Positions 1 to 11,342 are shown, counted from the first letter of the stretch. The stretch is 64,000 bases of DNA from Paragordius varius (GCA_964247055.1 OZ176051.1:5704001-5768000); one strand, 5' to 3'. Notes: generated by a model from the letters alone, not told the origin. Translations and numbers: made by a program.

Positions 1-407
1 AGCACTGAAAGCGTCTAAATATATGATTATATATAAACTCTTACCTTTGATTTAATATTAGTAAAATTTACACCCAATTCTATTACATTTTAGAATAAAT
101 TATAACCTTCTAATAATGGAATCGAATCGTCATCATCCGTTGAGGTATTGGTATTTGTTGATGATGGGTTAAAAATTTGTCCTTGATAATCATAATGTGA
201 ATTATTATTTTGGGCATTTGGTGATGTGTAATCAAAAGATTGAAATTGCCTATTTATATGTAAAAAATATTAAAATCCAATTATAATAAATTACAAATAA
301 ATATATTAATACATATCATAATTAGCTGGATTATAAATTGTCGTTGGAAACGGAACAGAATTCGTTGATTGATTCATAGGATACCAAAAATCCTTATTTT
401 CTGTCAT
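1..407 (-). CDS. YIPF5: YIPF5/YIP1A-like protein, 5' part (runs off window start)
   Basis: YIP1 family proteins are five-pass membrane proteins of the ER exit sites and early Golgi that bind YIF1 and Rab GTPases. I see only the N-terminal cytoplasmic part, in four exons: 313-407 (ATG at 405-407), 107-249, 45-79 and 1-14. Spliced, it gives an Asn/Tyr/Gln-rich leader with GQIFNP (human TGQIYQP), then PLLEELGVNF, which matches human PLLEELGINF, then KTLSVL (human KTLTVL). All splice phases agree. The introns are 63, 27 and 30 nt, and the 27-nt one contains an in-frame stop if retained. The membrane segments lie outside the window. The start is 85 bp from the start of the divergent gene to the right. 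Identification rests mainly on the PLLEELG block, which is diagnostic of YIPF5 and YIPF7. Confidence 0.85.
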
Positions 408-492
408 ATTATTTAAAAAACACGCGGATTCGATCACGCTTTAACCTTTTGCTTTTCGGTTTCTTTCTCTAATTTATTTTTATACGTTGCAC
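408..492. promoter_or_regulatory. short shared intergenic space between divergent genes
   Basis: Only 85 bp separate the ATG of the YIPF5-like gene (-) from the ATG of the metadherin-like gene (+). Both promoters and both 5' UTRs must lie here or overlap the neighbouring gene. I see pyrimidine-rich stretches but no clear TATA box. A bidirectional promoter is inferred from the geometry alone. Confidence 0.45.
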
Positions 493-3400
493 ATGGACAG
501 CGCATTAAGCTTAGATTTTCTTAAGTTTGTTATACCTATTTCCATTGTTATTGGAGTAGGAAGTGTAATATTTTTGTTTGGCTTTAAAAAAGCTGAAATT
601 CCTCCATCTTTTGATGATATTAGCGAAGATAAAAAGGGTAAAAAGAAGAAAATAAAATTCGAGAAGGTAAATTTTTTTAATTATCCCTTTTTAGAAAAAC
701 AAAGCTAAAACAGCGGATAATGCTAAAAAACCTGTTGCTACCAAGAAAAAGGTTGAAACGGAATCTTCAGTATGATTTTCTTTTATTTTTAGGATAAAAC
801 GGTAAAAAAAGAGGTAACCAAGCCAAAAGATAAAAAATCGAAGGATCAAGAAAAAGTTAGCAATACAGTAACAGGTTTATAAATTTTAATTAACAATTTA
901 GACGGTAGTTGGACAACAATTCCAACCAAGAAAGAGAAAAAACCAGTAGCCGTGGTCGGAAAACAAAATTCTTCCAACAAAATTTCACCCAGAGTATTTA
1001 TAATTTTTTTAAGTGTTTTAATATTTTAAATATAAAAAATACATTTTTGATTTTTAGGATATGTCTGTAGCCAGTAGTATAACATCTAGCGTTCCAATCG
1101 TTTCCAAGCCTCAACAAATTGTAAATCCGACCCTTATTAACCCTACAACAATCCATCACCATAATATGAAGTATGTCTCTTGCACTATAATGTTTTGCAT
1201 ACATTAATTAATAAAATATTATAAAATATCCAATAATGGAAAGGTTTATTTAGCTCAGGAATACCTATTGTAACACTTCTATATTAGGGGGGAGGGGCGT
1301 GGAAAAATTTAGGGATGTAAAAAATAATCTTTATATGCAAGTTAATAACATATGGCACAAACTTAAGGGGTGCAATAAAAAGATTTGCTAGTAATTATTA
1401 AGCCTTTTTTCTTATAACAAACCTACATATCTCGTAATGTAATCTTTTGTCGCAAAAAATTATTTGTAAAAATTAAAACATGATTATTAATTGAAAATGC
1501 CAAAATGGGTATAAATTTAAATAATAATATAGCGGTGAAATAAATGAATTTTGGATTTAACATTACTTGTCTGCCCATTTTTTTGCTTTTGTTTTTTATC
1601 TATTTAAAAAAATTTACAAAGCCACATAATTTAATTCTCGTTTTTTTGGTTCTAATTATATACTATTTGATGAAGGCATGGTCATAAAGTAGTTAGGCAT
1701 CCTTCTTATGCTCTTTCAAATCCTAAATTGCACAATTTTTTGAATTATTGTTAACCGGGGTAGACACAAGTTTAAAAAGTCCTGATTATTTAAAATGAGT
1801 AAAGAGAATATTTTTTCCGTTTTAAGCATGAACACAAGCAATGCGAATCCTGCTACAAGACGCTTAGGTTATGACGATGATGATACAATGAGCCCAACTG
1901 CTCTCATGATGATGGAACTTGAAAGACATCAAAGAAAAGCCGCCGCCGCCGCTGCTGCTAATAACGATTCTTTCAACCATGAAATGGCCAATAATGGTGG
2001 TGGTGGGGGCAGTAAGGAACAACGCGCTCTACGCCAAAAACTAATGGATATGATGGCTGAGGAAAGAGCTGCCATGGAACATAGAAATGTATACATATTA
2101 TCTGACTTTATGTCTTTGCCTAAAATTTAGCTTGCTTTTGTATTATTGGTTTGGCACAGTTAGTGGGATTCCATGGATTAATTTACTATATATGTCTCTA
2201 TCATTTGTTGCGTTTCGAGTTATGTTTTGGAATTTAAAAGCTTGTTCTATGATTTGAGTCCAAGTTGTTTTGATTTATCAAATATAACTTTTATTATTGC
2301 TAAAATATTAGTATGATACTTTTTACAGAGAGAGCTATTTAAAAATAAATGGCTGATGAATTAGTTCGGATACACCGAAATTTACACTCATTTATATACA
2401 TTGTCTATTTATAATACGGCGATCCATGTTGGCATGATAAACATTATATCAATAAATATTGGCTTTCAGATATATTTAGCGGTTTTTCAATTCGGAGTTT
2501 TGATTTTTATAGTTACTAAGAAAAATATGTTAAATATAATATCACTGATCATTTTTGTATGTAAAATATGATAAATTACAAAATTAAAAAATAAGAAATC
2601 ACAAATGGATTGATTAATTCGGAAAAGTAGTTTTTTTAAACAATTTGAATATTGTAAGCGTATTTGACGGGCTTTTATTTTTTCCAAACTTTTTGCTATT
2701 TCCTCAACCCGTTTTTTTAATTAAAAGTATTTTTAATTCGCATAACTGTTTTTATAAAGTTTTTAATACTATAATTATTAATCAAATGATGATAGCTCAT
2801 GCCTAATGTGGTTTGTTTAACTTTTGACCTATATCTATCTTATATATGATGTATTGTTTGTTAGAGTGTATTTAAATATTATAATACACATTTTAATCCA
2901 TTTTATAATAACTTGTGTTGGGCGTAGGGCTATCATTATTTATTTTCCCCCTAATTCTTTAATTTATTCAATTAATGACCGAATCTATTTTCATATGATA
3001 ATACATTCCAAATATCACTTAAATTTAATTAAACCACATACATATATTTTCTAACAATTTAAATTTTTAATTATAATTAAATAATTGACATTATATATAA
3101 TTGAATATAATATTTTACACATTTTTAACTTTATATGTAATATATTTAATTGAGTTGCCTATGTAATTTTGGACAGATTAAGTTTAGGTTTTCTAAAACA
3201 ATTTTTTGTAGACAATCTATTTTAATATTGTTTTCCATATTCCTACAATATTTTCATTAATTTTGAGGGTAGGATAAATTTTATCTTTGACCTGTAAAAT
3301 ATTGCAAAAAAATATCGAATTTTTTATTATATATTGCCAGTTATCAAGAAAGAGCCATATTTTCATAATCTTATTTTTCTCTACATAAACTAATACACAG

Positions 3401-6400
3401 AATTTCAAATGTGTTACCAATGTACATCTCTATATCTTATTTTTAATCCAACACGATGAGTTATAATCAATTTTTTTTAAAAAATATATCTTTAATATAC
3501 GTTTTGTCGTATAATTTTAGTAACATTTGTTTTGTTACTTATAGGCCGATGACGATTACGACATGATGCATAATAATAATATGGGACAATATCACTCAAA
3601 TATTAATAAAATGGGTCCGCCGGGTGCTTTAAATTCTCTACAAAATGCGGCCTTTTCCAATAACAGTGGAAGTACGACGAATACGTCAAATAGTATTGCT
3701 GATTGGGAGGTTATACACTCTACTGCCCCCGGTCTAGCAGCAACTGGAATGGCTAAAGGTTTAACAAAGTTTTTTTTATTTTGATTTGGGGTTATTTTTT
3801 GCCTTCTAAATAGGGATTTTCTGGTTTAAGGTTTCGAGTTCGGGTGACCTAAATTTTGGAAGAAAGCTGTTTTGTACAAAATATGGATCGTTAGTTGGTT
3901 TTTAGTCGATTTTCAGCTTTGGTTGTTTTGTTTTTGGAAAAATAATTTTCGTGTCATTTTATTTTTTGATCTGATGTAATTTTTGGTATTTTTAATATTT
4001 CATTTTCTTGATGGGATTATAATAGCCGCAAAAACATAAAAAACTTTGCCTGTTACTTTATTTTGAATAGTTATAAATACATTAGTCTTATATTTAGCTA
4101 ACAAGGAGAACAATCTGATAGGTTATTATGATTCAAAAAATATAGAAATTTTTTTGAACCATTCATAATTTTATTTGGTGTAATACGGTTTTGAAAAACA
4201 AATTTGGTTTTGGCTTTACACAATGTCGCTTCTATTTACTGCTTTAAAACATGAATAATGAAAATGTAGTTTTAGCTTATTACGGCTTATACTAACAACA
4301 TTTTTAATATTGTACTCTTGATTTATATTTTGGGTAATTTATCTGTCAAAATTTTTGGATTTACACGTGGCTTTTTATTTTAAGAGGTAAAGTTAACAAC
4401 AGGATTATTTTTGAAATATTTTTCCTAAACGTTTAAATTCATTATCCTATTTTTTAGCATTTGTTAATTACATTTAATGATTAAAGAATTAATTAAAATT
4501 GTGTTGTATTTTTTGCGTTAAATTTTCTCTATTTGGTTAATATTATCTCAATTTTTGAAATAAAAAGTAAAACTTATTTATATAATATAAATAATTATAG
4601 ATGGTGGTCAAATGTTGGAACGTATTCGACCAGTTTTGAAAATTACTCCTGAGGAGGATTGGCAAGGATTATCACATTTATCTGCTGCTAACAATGTTGT
4701 TCAAGATGAAACATCAATGCATTGGGGAGCCCAAAATCTTGTTTATGATATGGGTAGAAAAAAATATTTTTACTTTAAATTAGTTTACTTGGTTCAGAAG
4801 TGTTAAAAATATAATTTTTTATTTGGTAAATGTATGATTTAAAAATCTAAAAAGTTTTGTATTTCTCATGACAGATAACAATAATAACTCTTTATCTTTG
4901 AAATTATAATTTTCCAACTATTTTTTTGCTTGTCACAAAATTAAACATTCCCTATCCATATTATGACGGGTATACACGATGTTTCAAAAAATCTTTATGA
5001 GAAGGAGTACTAATATTCAAGTAATTAATTAAACAAACTACATAAAAAATTACCTAAATAGGTGAAATCGTTGACGATTTCGAACCTACAATCTTCGATA
5101 CTAAACTCCCTTGATTTAGGGATGTTTGGTTTCCCTGATATACATCTTTGGCATTTAAAATTTTTATTGTCGACTAATTTTCCTTTCAAGTTAGAACATT
5201 TTTTATGAACCCACATTTTACACGATGTGCATAGAATGGAATTTGTTTTAACCTCGTTGTAACAAATGGAGCAAGGGTATTTTAAGGTCCTTTTTTTATC
5301 ACCTGTGATCATTACCTTCGTCTTTTCTATGTTTATTTTTAGTCCATGTTTCGAAACAGTTATTCCATTTAAGGTATGAGCTTTTCAGTTCATGAGCTGT
5401 TTTTGCTGTTATAACCAAGTCGTCAGCATACAGCATGTTCCATGGTGGAACAGCTGCAAAGTCTCTGCTTATGTAATCCATTATTATTATAAACAGTTGT
5501 GGGCTTAGGGTTGAGCCCTGATGGAGTCCTATATTAATATTAAAATAATTTGTGTTTCCGACTGGTGTTTTAACGCAGCTTTGTGCATGTTCATACAGGA
5601 GCATTATTAATTTTATTAAATATTCCTCGATTTTTTGATACCTTAATGCCTCAATTATGAGGTGTCTGGGTATTGTGTCAAACGCTCTTTCCAGATCTAT
5701 AAAGATGTGGAACAGCTTATGACCTTTTGCAAGGTATTTTTCTTGTAGGCGATTTAAAATAAAAATGGGTTCCGATGTGCTTTTACCTTCTTGAAAAGCA
5801 AATTGATTTTTATTTATTGTTATATTTTTGATCTATTTTTGATAACTGTTTCAAAGATTTTCATTCCGTGCTCTAAAAGTTTTAATGGGCGGTAGTTGGA
5901 GCAATCAAGGGCATCTCCTTTATTTTTATAAACGGGGTAAATGTAGCTTTTGTCCCAATCGGTTGGTATTGTGTTGCTTTTGTATACCAAATTAAACAGC
6001 TCTACCAAAAATTTAACAGTTATTGGTGTGGCCTTCATTAAATCTGCAGAGATCTCAGAGGGCCCAGTGGCTTTGTTAGATTTCATGTTTTTCATTACTA
6101 TTGCTATTTCGTCTGGAGTGAATTCCTGAATGGGGCCTTGTATGGCAGGATTTTCATGTGTAGTAACCTTAGATTCAGGGGGGTTAAATTTAGTTTCCAT
6201 AAATTTTTCCCATCTGTTTATTATGTCGTTGGGATTGATAAGAATATTATGTTCATCATCTTTAACGCAACGAATATTTTTGATATCCTTTTGGTTTTGA
6301 TTGTAGTTTTTGATTTTTCTAAAAATCAAGGGAGTTTAGTATCGAAGATTGTAGGTTCGAAATCGTCAACGATTTCGAACCTATTTAGGTAATATCAGTA

Positions 6401-9400
6401 ATAATAATGGGGACCCTCAAACAACCATATCACATAGAATCAAACTCGGCTGGGCAAAATTTAACCAACTCAAATATGTATTGACACATAAAGATATAAC
6501 CGTAAAAAATAAAATCAAAATGTATAAAGTGGGTGTCCGCCCTACCCTTACCTACGCCAGCGAAACCTGGGCAATCACAAAAACATTAGAATCGAGATTG
6601 AAAAGAACGGAAGATAAAATGCTAAAATATAAGATGATAAATCCTACCATTGAACTAGAACCAATAACAGCTTTTATCAGAACAAATAGACTTCGGTATT
6701 TTGGACACATAGACAGATCCAGTATAGACTCACCTGCAAAGGAAATTCTTGATTTACAGATTCCTGCCCCCAACCGTAAAGGGAGGCCTAAAACAACTTG
6801 GACTCAAATCATAGAACAAGACTTTAATTTCCTGAACATACCTCGAAACGCAACAAATGATAGAGACATATACCGTAAATTAATCCATGGAATCCCAATA
6901 ACTGGGCCAAACCAATAATACCATACATAAAAAATTAAAATCACATACCCAAAACGTAGTTTAAAGACAAATATTTTCAAAAAAAGGCAGCCATACTTTT
7001 CAAGGCTTAATTTTTGAATTTTAATAATTTTAAATTGACTCAATCATCCATTTATATCTCTATTCCTTATTTTACTACCCAACATAATATGTCATTTTAA
7101 TAAATTAAAGCTTAAAATATATGTTTGTCTTTTAAAAAATATTTGCCTTTTAGTTTTTACATTTTGTCCGTCTGTATAATTTACGTGCAATACCATTTTT
7201 AAGCAACATTTTTTACCCAAGCGAACGCAACATTTTTTAACTTTAAAAAATGTTGCGTTTGCTTGAAAAAATGTTGCGTTTGACTTAAAAATGATAATTT
7301 TTTAATGCGTTAGCACTCAGTGAAGAAGATACCTGGTTTGCCAATTATGGCGCTTACTTTGAGGAGGACGACAATGTTGCCAGCATTATTAGTAGTAATA
7401 CAAAGGGCAAAAAATCGCCCATTGAACGCGCCTACCTCGATGAAATTGAACGGAAACGCGAAAAACAAGCCCGTGATTTAGATCGTGGAACGTACAATGG
7501 AGCCGTCTTTGAATTTGCTGATGATCATTCACATCAAACTCATCATAATGTGGGAACTCCCTCTATGGGTATGGTGGCTGGAAATATCGTGGGTATGCCT
7601 AACACAGCTGGTAAAGGTAAGAGAGTTAGTTTTATGTTTAGTTTTGAAAAGTTGTGATTTCTAATTTTAGTAAATTTATTTTATTTTAAGTTTTAAAAAG
7701 TCCTAATTTCTCATTTTAGTAAATATATTTTACATTAAATTTATCGCAAAGGAAGTATACCATACATTACATATGGCTTTTGATCTAGCCAAATATGTGG
7801 AATTTTTGTCATAAAAATTTTCTTTGAAAATTTATATACCAACCACATTTATATATTAATACAGTAACGATAAACCAACTATTTACTAGACAACAAATTT
7901 TGACTTTATTTACGTGCCATTCGTGTAAAAAATTATATAAATAGTATATTTGAAAAAAATATTGGGCTAATACCTAAGAATTTTATTATTAGGGTTTATC
8001 TAAATTTTTTGTCCCCAATTTAACATAACATTCGAAATTTTCAAAATTAAAAATTTCAGATATAGAGCCATGTGTTATATCATATAAAAGAGCGCAAAAA
8101 ACTAAATCTTTCGAATGGTGGTTAGCCATTTATATCAATCTGATTTAAAAGTTATTTGGCTTTATATTGTTAAAATTTTAACCCTTAAATAAGTTAAATT
8201 TTTCATAGACAAACTAATTTAAAAATCATATGAATTGTTTTAATATAATTATTCGGTTTACATTAGTATAAATTTCAAAAAAATATTTTAAAGCTTTTGG
8301 TTTGCTTTTTTAAAAATTATTATTATCATAATTATTTACCTGATGAAATATGATGGTAATTTTATTAAAAACACAAAAAATTAATGGCTGTTTTTAATGA
8401 CATAAAATGATTAAATATTATATCATTTAGACATTCATTCCCATATACATAAAGTTTGAGCTATTTTATCCATTAGTTTTAAAAATATTTTTAGAAAAAC
8501 GTTCTTGCTTCGGGGGTTTGTCGCTTCCTATGTCCAATATTAACCATCGATGTAAAACATAAAATGCATTTTATAGAGTTTTCATTACTCTGGAATTTGT
8601 TATATATTTCCAAAACTTTTAGTAAAAGAGGGCGCATAATCATATAAAATCAAATTATACTAAATTTTTAGGTGGAATTAAGATTTTGATTTCAGTTTTT
8701 CTGTTAAAATGATAGTAAATATTAGAAAATACAAAAAACTCGAGTGGCAGAAAAATTTCTTGCCTAGTGTTATATAACACTCATAAAACGAGATATTATA
8801 ATTAATAAAATTTTAATTATTATTTAACTAATTTTTATCGTATAAAAAAAGGTTACCACATTTACATCAATTACTCAACTCATCTCATTATTATCATTAC
8901 ATGTTTTTGCCATAGGTGCTAACAAAAAGGGTATGTTTGTCGGTGGTGTTGGTACTGGAAACTACCCCGTGGGCATTGGTAATTTAATCCCGGGATTACA
9001 ATCAGCCAGTGGGACAAAAGTTCCTTACTATCAGAAATCTACGACGGATGATTTGGATTCAACGACGACTACCCCATATAAGCACAGTCCGGCCGGCGGT
9101 GCTAAAAATAATAGTATTAACACTGGAAAAAATGTTGGCCCAGCTACACATGATATGATGGATAATTCTAGTGGTCTTGCCAATGGGATGAATACTGGTA
9201 TAATGAGCGAAAATTATATTTTCTTATACTATGGGCTTTTATTATATCTTTTGCAATGAACCCTTTTTGAACTGGGGTGATTTTATTATTCCGAAAGAAT
9301 GATTTCATAGGATTATTAATAATTAACTAGTTATTTTATGGTACCGAATTTCTTTAGCAAAATAGATTTATAGGATAATAACAGCTTTTTATACATAATT

Positions 9401-9672
9401 CCGATTATGTTATTATATTGTAATGTATTTATGCTTTTTTTGAAAAAGTTCGTAAATTTAATACTCAATTAACTTTATAAATTTTGATATAAAAAATGTC
9501 ATATCCCTCTATAGAAAATGGGAAAGCCAAGAAGAAAAAGAAAAATAAATCAACATCATCGGGTCTTGTTGAAACACCCAAAGTTAATGGCGCTCCCCCG
9601 GCTTCCATGTTAAACCAACACCACAGTTCAACCGTACCTCGGGCAGGTAAAATGGTCAGTGGCGTAGCTTAA
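493..9672 (+). CDS. metadherin/LYRIC-like membrane-anchored Lys-rich protein, 11 exons
   Basis: The model has exons 493-666, 695-769, 793-874, 902-993, 1058-1170, 1800-2088, 3545-3758, 4601-4753, 7314-7616, 8916-9197 and 9515-9672. Every junction is GT-AG and phase-compatible, and the total is 1935 nt (644 residues). Residues about 9-28 form one transmembrane helix (IPISIVIGVGSVIFLF). A Lys-rich tail follows (KKGKKKKIK), then DGSWTTIP, a Gly/Asn/Met-rich middle, EEDWQGLSHLSAAN, and near the C-terminus ENGKAKKKKKNK. Human metadherin (582 residues) has the same order: N-terminal helix, Lys-rich tract, DEWSGLNGLSSAD (its SND1-binding tryptophan region) and TGKSKKKKKKKKK. Metadherin is an ER/nuclear scaffold that binds SND1. 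The assignment is by architecture and two short motifs, so it is moderate. The first four introns are 28, 23, 27 and 64 nt. The later ones are 317 to 2560 nt and contain repeats. A TTG six bases upstream is in frame, but 493 is the first ATG. Confidence 0.6.
1171..1799 (+). other. intron 5 of the metadherin-like gene, with possible alternative ends
   Basis: This 629-nt intron joins AA at 1170 to T at 1800. If the donor is not used, the frame stops at TAA 1205-1207 and an AATAAA lies at 1210-1215. That could make a short membrane isoform by intronic polyadenylation. The acceptor AG (1798-1799) lies just after an in-frame ATG at 1795-1797. A transcript starting inside this intron could therefore encode a version without the membrane helix. 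Both options are inference. Confidence 0.35.
2139..2271 (-). mobile_element. LINE 3'-end fragment
   Basis: The reverse complement of this stretch matches the 3' end of the larger LINE at 6795-6925. It covers the end of the coding frame (the region encoding TTWTQIIEQ through IHGIP and the Asn-rich last residues). It is diverged and truncated at both ends, with no RT core. It lies inside intron 6 of the metadherin-like gene, opposite to the gene. It shows that this LINE family has more than one copy nearby. Confidence 0.75.
5050..6325 (-). mobile_element. non-LTR retrotransposon, inverted 5' segment (RT plus PHD-like zinc finger)
   Basis: Read on the minus strand from 6325 down to 5050 this encodes the middle of a LINE ORF2. 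In order it has the RT fingers (FTPDEIAIVMKNMKSNKATG, then PTDWDKSYIYPVYKNKGD and SNYRPLKLLEHGMKIFE), FIDLERAFDTIPR, GLHQGSTLSPQLF, and the catalytic YADD (MLYADDLVI). A Cys/His-rich PHD-like finger follows (CSIC..N, CTSC, WVHKKCS, CQRC), then the sequence ending FTYLGN. The endonuclease domain is absent, so the copy is 5'-truncated. At least two frame breaks (near 5820 and 5320) show it is no longer active. It lies in intron 8 of the metadherin-like gene. The zinc finger between RT and the C-terminal region is typical of a LINE family widespread in invertebrate genomes. I do not assign a clade. Confidence 0.9.
6326..6925 (+). mobile_element. same LINE, 3' segment in sense orientation
   Basis: This plus-strand segment continues the LINE frame from the point where the inverted segment ends. 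It begins with about 65 bp also present inverted at 5050-5119. It then continues after YLGN with ISNNNGDPQ and the RT C-terminal region: GWAKFNQLKYV, GVRPTLTYASETWAI, RLRYFGHIDR and GRPKTTWTQ. The stop is at 6916-6918. The AT-rich 3' tail is not clearly bounded. Inverted 5' part, sense 3' part and a short shared overlap are the hallmark of twin priming during target-primed reverse transcription. The overlap copy here contains a perfect 14-bp-arm palindrome with a 2-base spacer that the inverted copy lacks. Confidence 0.9.
7190..7293. repeat. palindromic GCAACATTTTTT repeat, copy 1
   Basis: Two direct GCAACATTTTTT units face two AAAAAATGTTGCGTTTG units, so the stretch can fold into a long hairpin. 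A second, more diverged copy lies at about 27920-28088. This copy ends about 20 bp before the acceptor of exon 9 of the metadherin-like gene. It is probably a small non-autonomous fold-back element. No protein is encoded. Confidence 0.6.
8660..8785. repeat. dispersed intronic repeat, copy 1
   Basis: The stretch around TTTTTAGGTGGAATTA through GTGGCAGAAAAATTTCTTG and CTAGTGTTATATAAC is matched with divergence at about 58095-58215, inside a UBR5 intron. No terminal structure is clear. Low-copy dispersed repeat of unknown type. Confidence 0.4.
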
Positions 9673-10283
9673 ATATTCAACAAAATCACATACATATATA
9701 TGGTCTTACCATCAAACACATACTATATTTATCTTTTTTGCTCCCTTTTACACTTTTTATGACACCCTTATTACTTCCATTTTAATTGACTCTGACTTAT
9801 TGATTATAACATATAATCTTTCATTCTTATATTTACTTTGTAATTCTCCTTGATATTTTTTCCTTTCTAAAAGTCACTCATTTTTCTTGAATCGATCGTA
9901 ACTTTATATGTTATCGTTTTTTATCTATATGCTCAGAAATCGAATTTTATATGTGTCTCTCACGAAACGCATTATGCATGATTGATTTGGGTTCTTATCT
10001 TATCAAATTTAATGTTATTATATTTATGGCATATTATTTATGTATTTGCAATTACAAACCACTTTAATAATATAAACAGTCTTACTCTATAAGAATATTT
10101 ATAATTTTGCGCAATTTGTTTGAAATGCTATACAAAAAAATGGATAGATGGCAAAGTTTTTTTAATGTTAATTTAGTATCCATTTGAAACCTAATAAATT
10201 ATATTTTAAGCAGAAATTAATATTCTTCATATATTTATTAAAAATAGAAAAATATTTTGTAAGAAAAAACTGTAATTTAGATT
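9673..10283. other. intergenic, no gene seen
   Basis: AT-rich sequence between the stop of the metadherin-like gene and the stop of IPPK; the two genes converge. It must hold both 3' UTRs. A plus-strand frame at 10184-10411 overlaps the IPPK end and has no coding character. Confidence 0.5.
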
Positions 10284-11342
10284 TTATTTCTTTGTGTTTG
10301 AGCAAATGTTTGTGTTATTTTCTATGTGAGTCAAATATAGTTTTTTGTATTCCACATATTTATGATAGTATTCTGCAATTTTATTTACCGGTTTTGGCTC
10401 CAAATCTATAATACCCATTCTTACTTGATAGGATTCTTTTAGTTTGTCGTCTGAATAATCGAATGTGAAGATATTTTTAGAGTCGGCAGTTAGATCTACT
10501 TTTTGCAATGAAATCATAATGGAACAATCTTTAGCGCTTAAAGAAAGCAAAAAACGGAGTAAATAGGTTAAATATTTGTTAATTTTTGGTGTGTAACATT
10601 GCAATCGAACACAATGTGATAATCGTAGGAAAGTCCATTTGGGTAAGGAGGTAATTTTTCGTTTACAATATACGTAACATGCATAAATGTGATATATAGT
10701 GTGCCTATTATTTTTTTGCATCTTTAATATTTGTGTAAGGATGGGTGTTTTAACATTGTCGTAACTAGATAATATTTGGTATAAAAATTCAGTTGTAGAG
10801 GATAAATGTTTAGGGTTAGTAAAGTTATAAGCTTCATTACCATGTTCTATGTGCGTTGCATTAGAAAATATTAATAAATTATTTTGTCCACAGGCTAGTA
10901 GAGATTTAAGAGCTGCTTTAATTTGACCAGGATCATTTGCAAATAATTGACGAGGACAATATTGACTTTTAGATGTGACTTTATTCGTGTAAAATTTATG
11001 ACATTGTTTGTAATGAAAATCACATATATGTGAATCTAAAGTAGATAAGGGCGATTTCGGTTTAATTTCAATACACATGTCATTCTTCATGAAATTGAAT
11101 TGAGAGAGTCCGTAAACCACATTATGTGAAATACTTATTTGTATCGGCGATAAATTATATAATAAGGGAGTACTTATAAAACGTTTACATATTTTATTGT
11201 AGAAATATATTTTTTCCCAAATATATTTGTAACATGGTAAACTATATCGCTTTTTATCTATTCTTATAACAATATTACCGTTGTTTAGAATTATATTTTG
11301 GTTTCCTTGATTGAGGATAGGATGACCATTAGATATGATCAT
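10284..11342 (-). CDS. IPPK: inositol-pentakisphosphate 2-kinase
   Basis: IPPK phosphorylates the 2-position of Ins(1,3,4,5,6)P5 with ATP to make InsP6 (phytate), a nuclear/cytosolic cofactor. One uninterrupted exon encodes about 352 residues from the first in-frame ATG (11340-11342). The longer open frame begins with TTG and is unlikely to be used. Motifs in family order: GHPILNQGNQNIIL (nucleotide-binding G-loop region, human YHGEGNKSLV), CIEIKPK (human CVEIKPK), a Cys/His zinc-site region (HICDFHYKQCHK), SQYCPRQLFAN then ALKSL..GQNNL.IF (human SKYCPLDLYS, ALKSLLQEAQNNLKIF), AKDCSIMI (identical to human) and IDLEPKP (human LDLDLKP). Human IPPK is 491 residues, so this one is compact, mainly in the middle linker. 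The ATG is 115 bp from the divergent TGS1 start. Confidence 0.9.
   Translation of the reverse strand: MIISNGHPILNQGNQNIILNNGNIVIRIDKKRYSLPCYKYIWEKIYFYNKICKRFISTPLLYNLSPIQISISHNVVYGLSQFNFMKNDMCIEIKPKSPLSTLDSHICDFHYKQCHKFYTNKVTSKSQYCPRQLFANDPGQIKAALKSLLACGQNNLLIFSNATHIEHGNEAYNFTNPKHLSSTTEFLYQILSSYDNVKTPILTQILKMQKNNRHTIYHIYACYVYCKRKITSLPKWTFLRLSHCVRLQCYTPKINKYLTYLLRFLLSLSAKDCSIMISLQKVDLTADSKNIFTFDYSDDKLKESYQVRMGIIDLEPKPVNKIAEYYHKYVEYKKLYLTHIENNTNICSNTKK

Noticed and set aside
3217-3420. Open minus-strand frame of 67 codons in intron 6 of the metadherin-like gene
   Set aside because: Low-complexity AT-rich composition, no motif, no splice context, and it lies in an intron.
6552-7043. Minus-strand frames over the sense LINE segment
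   Set aside because: The plus strand encodes the recognisable RT C-terminal region; the minus frames are shadows.
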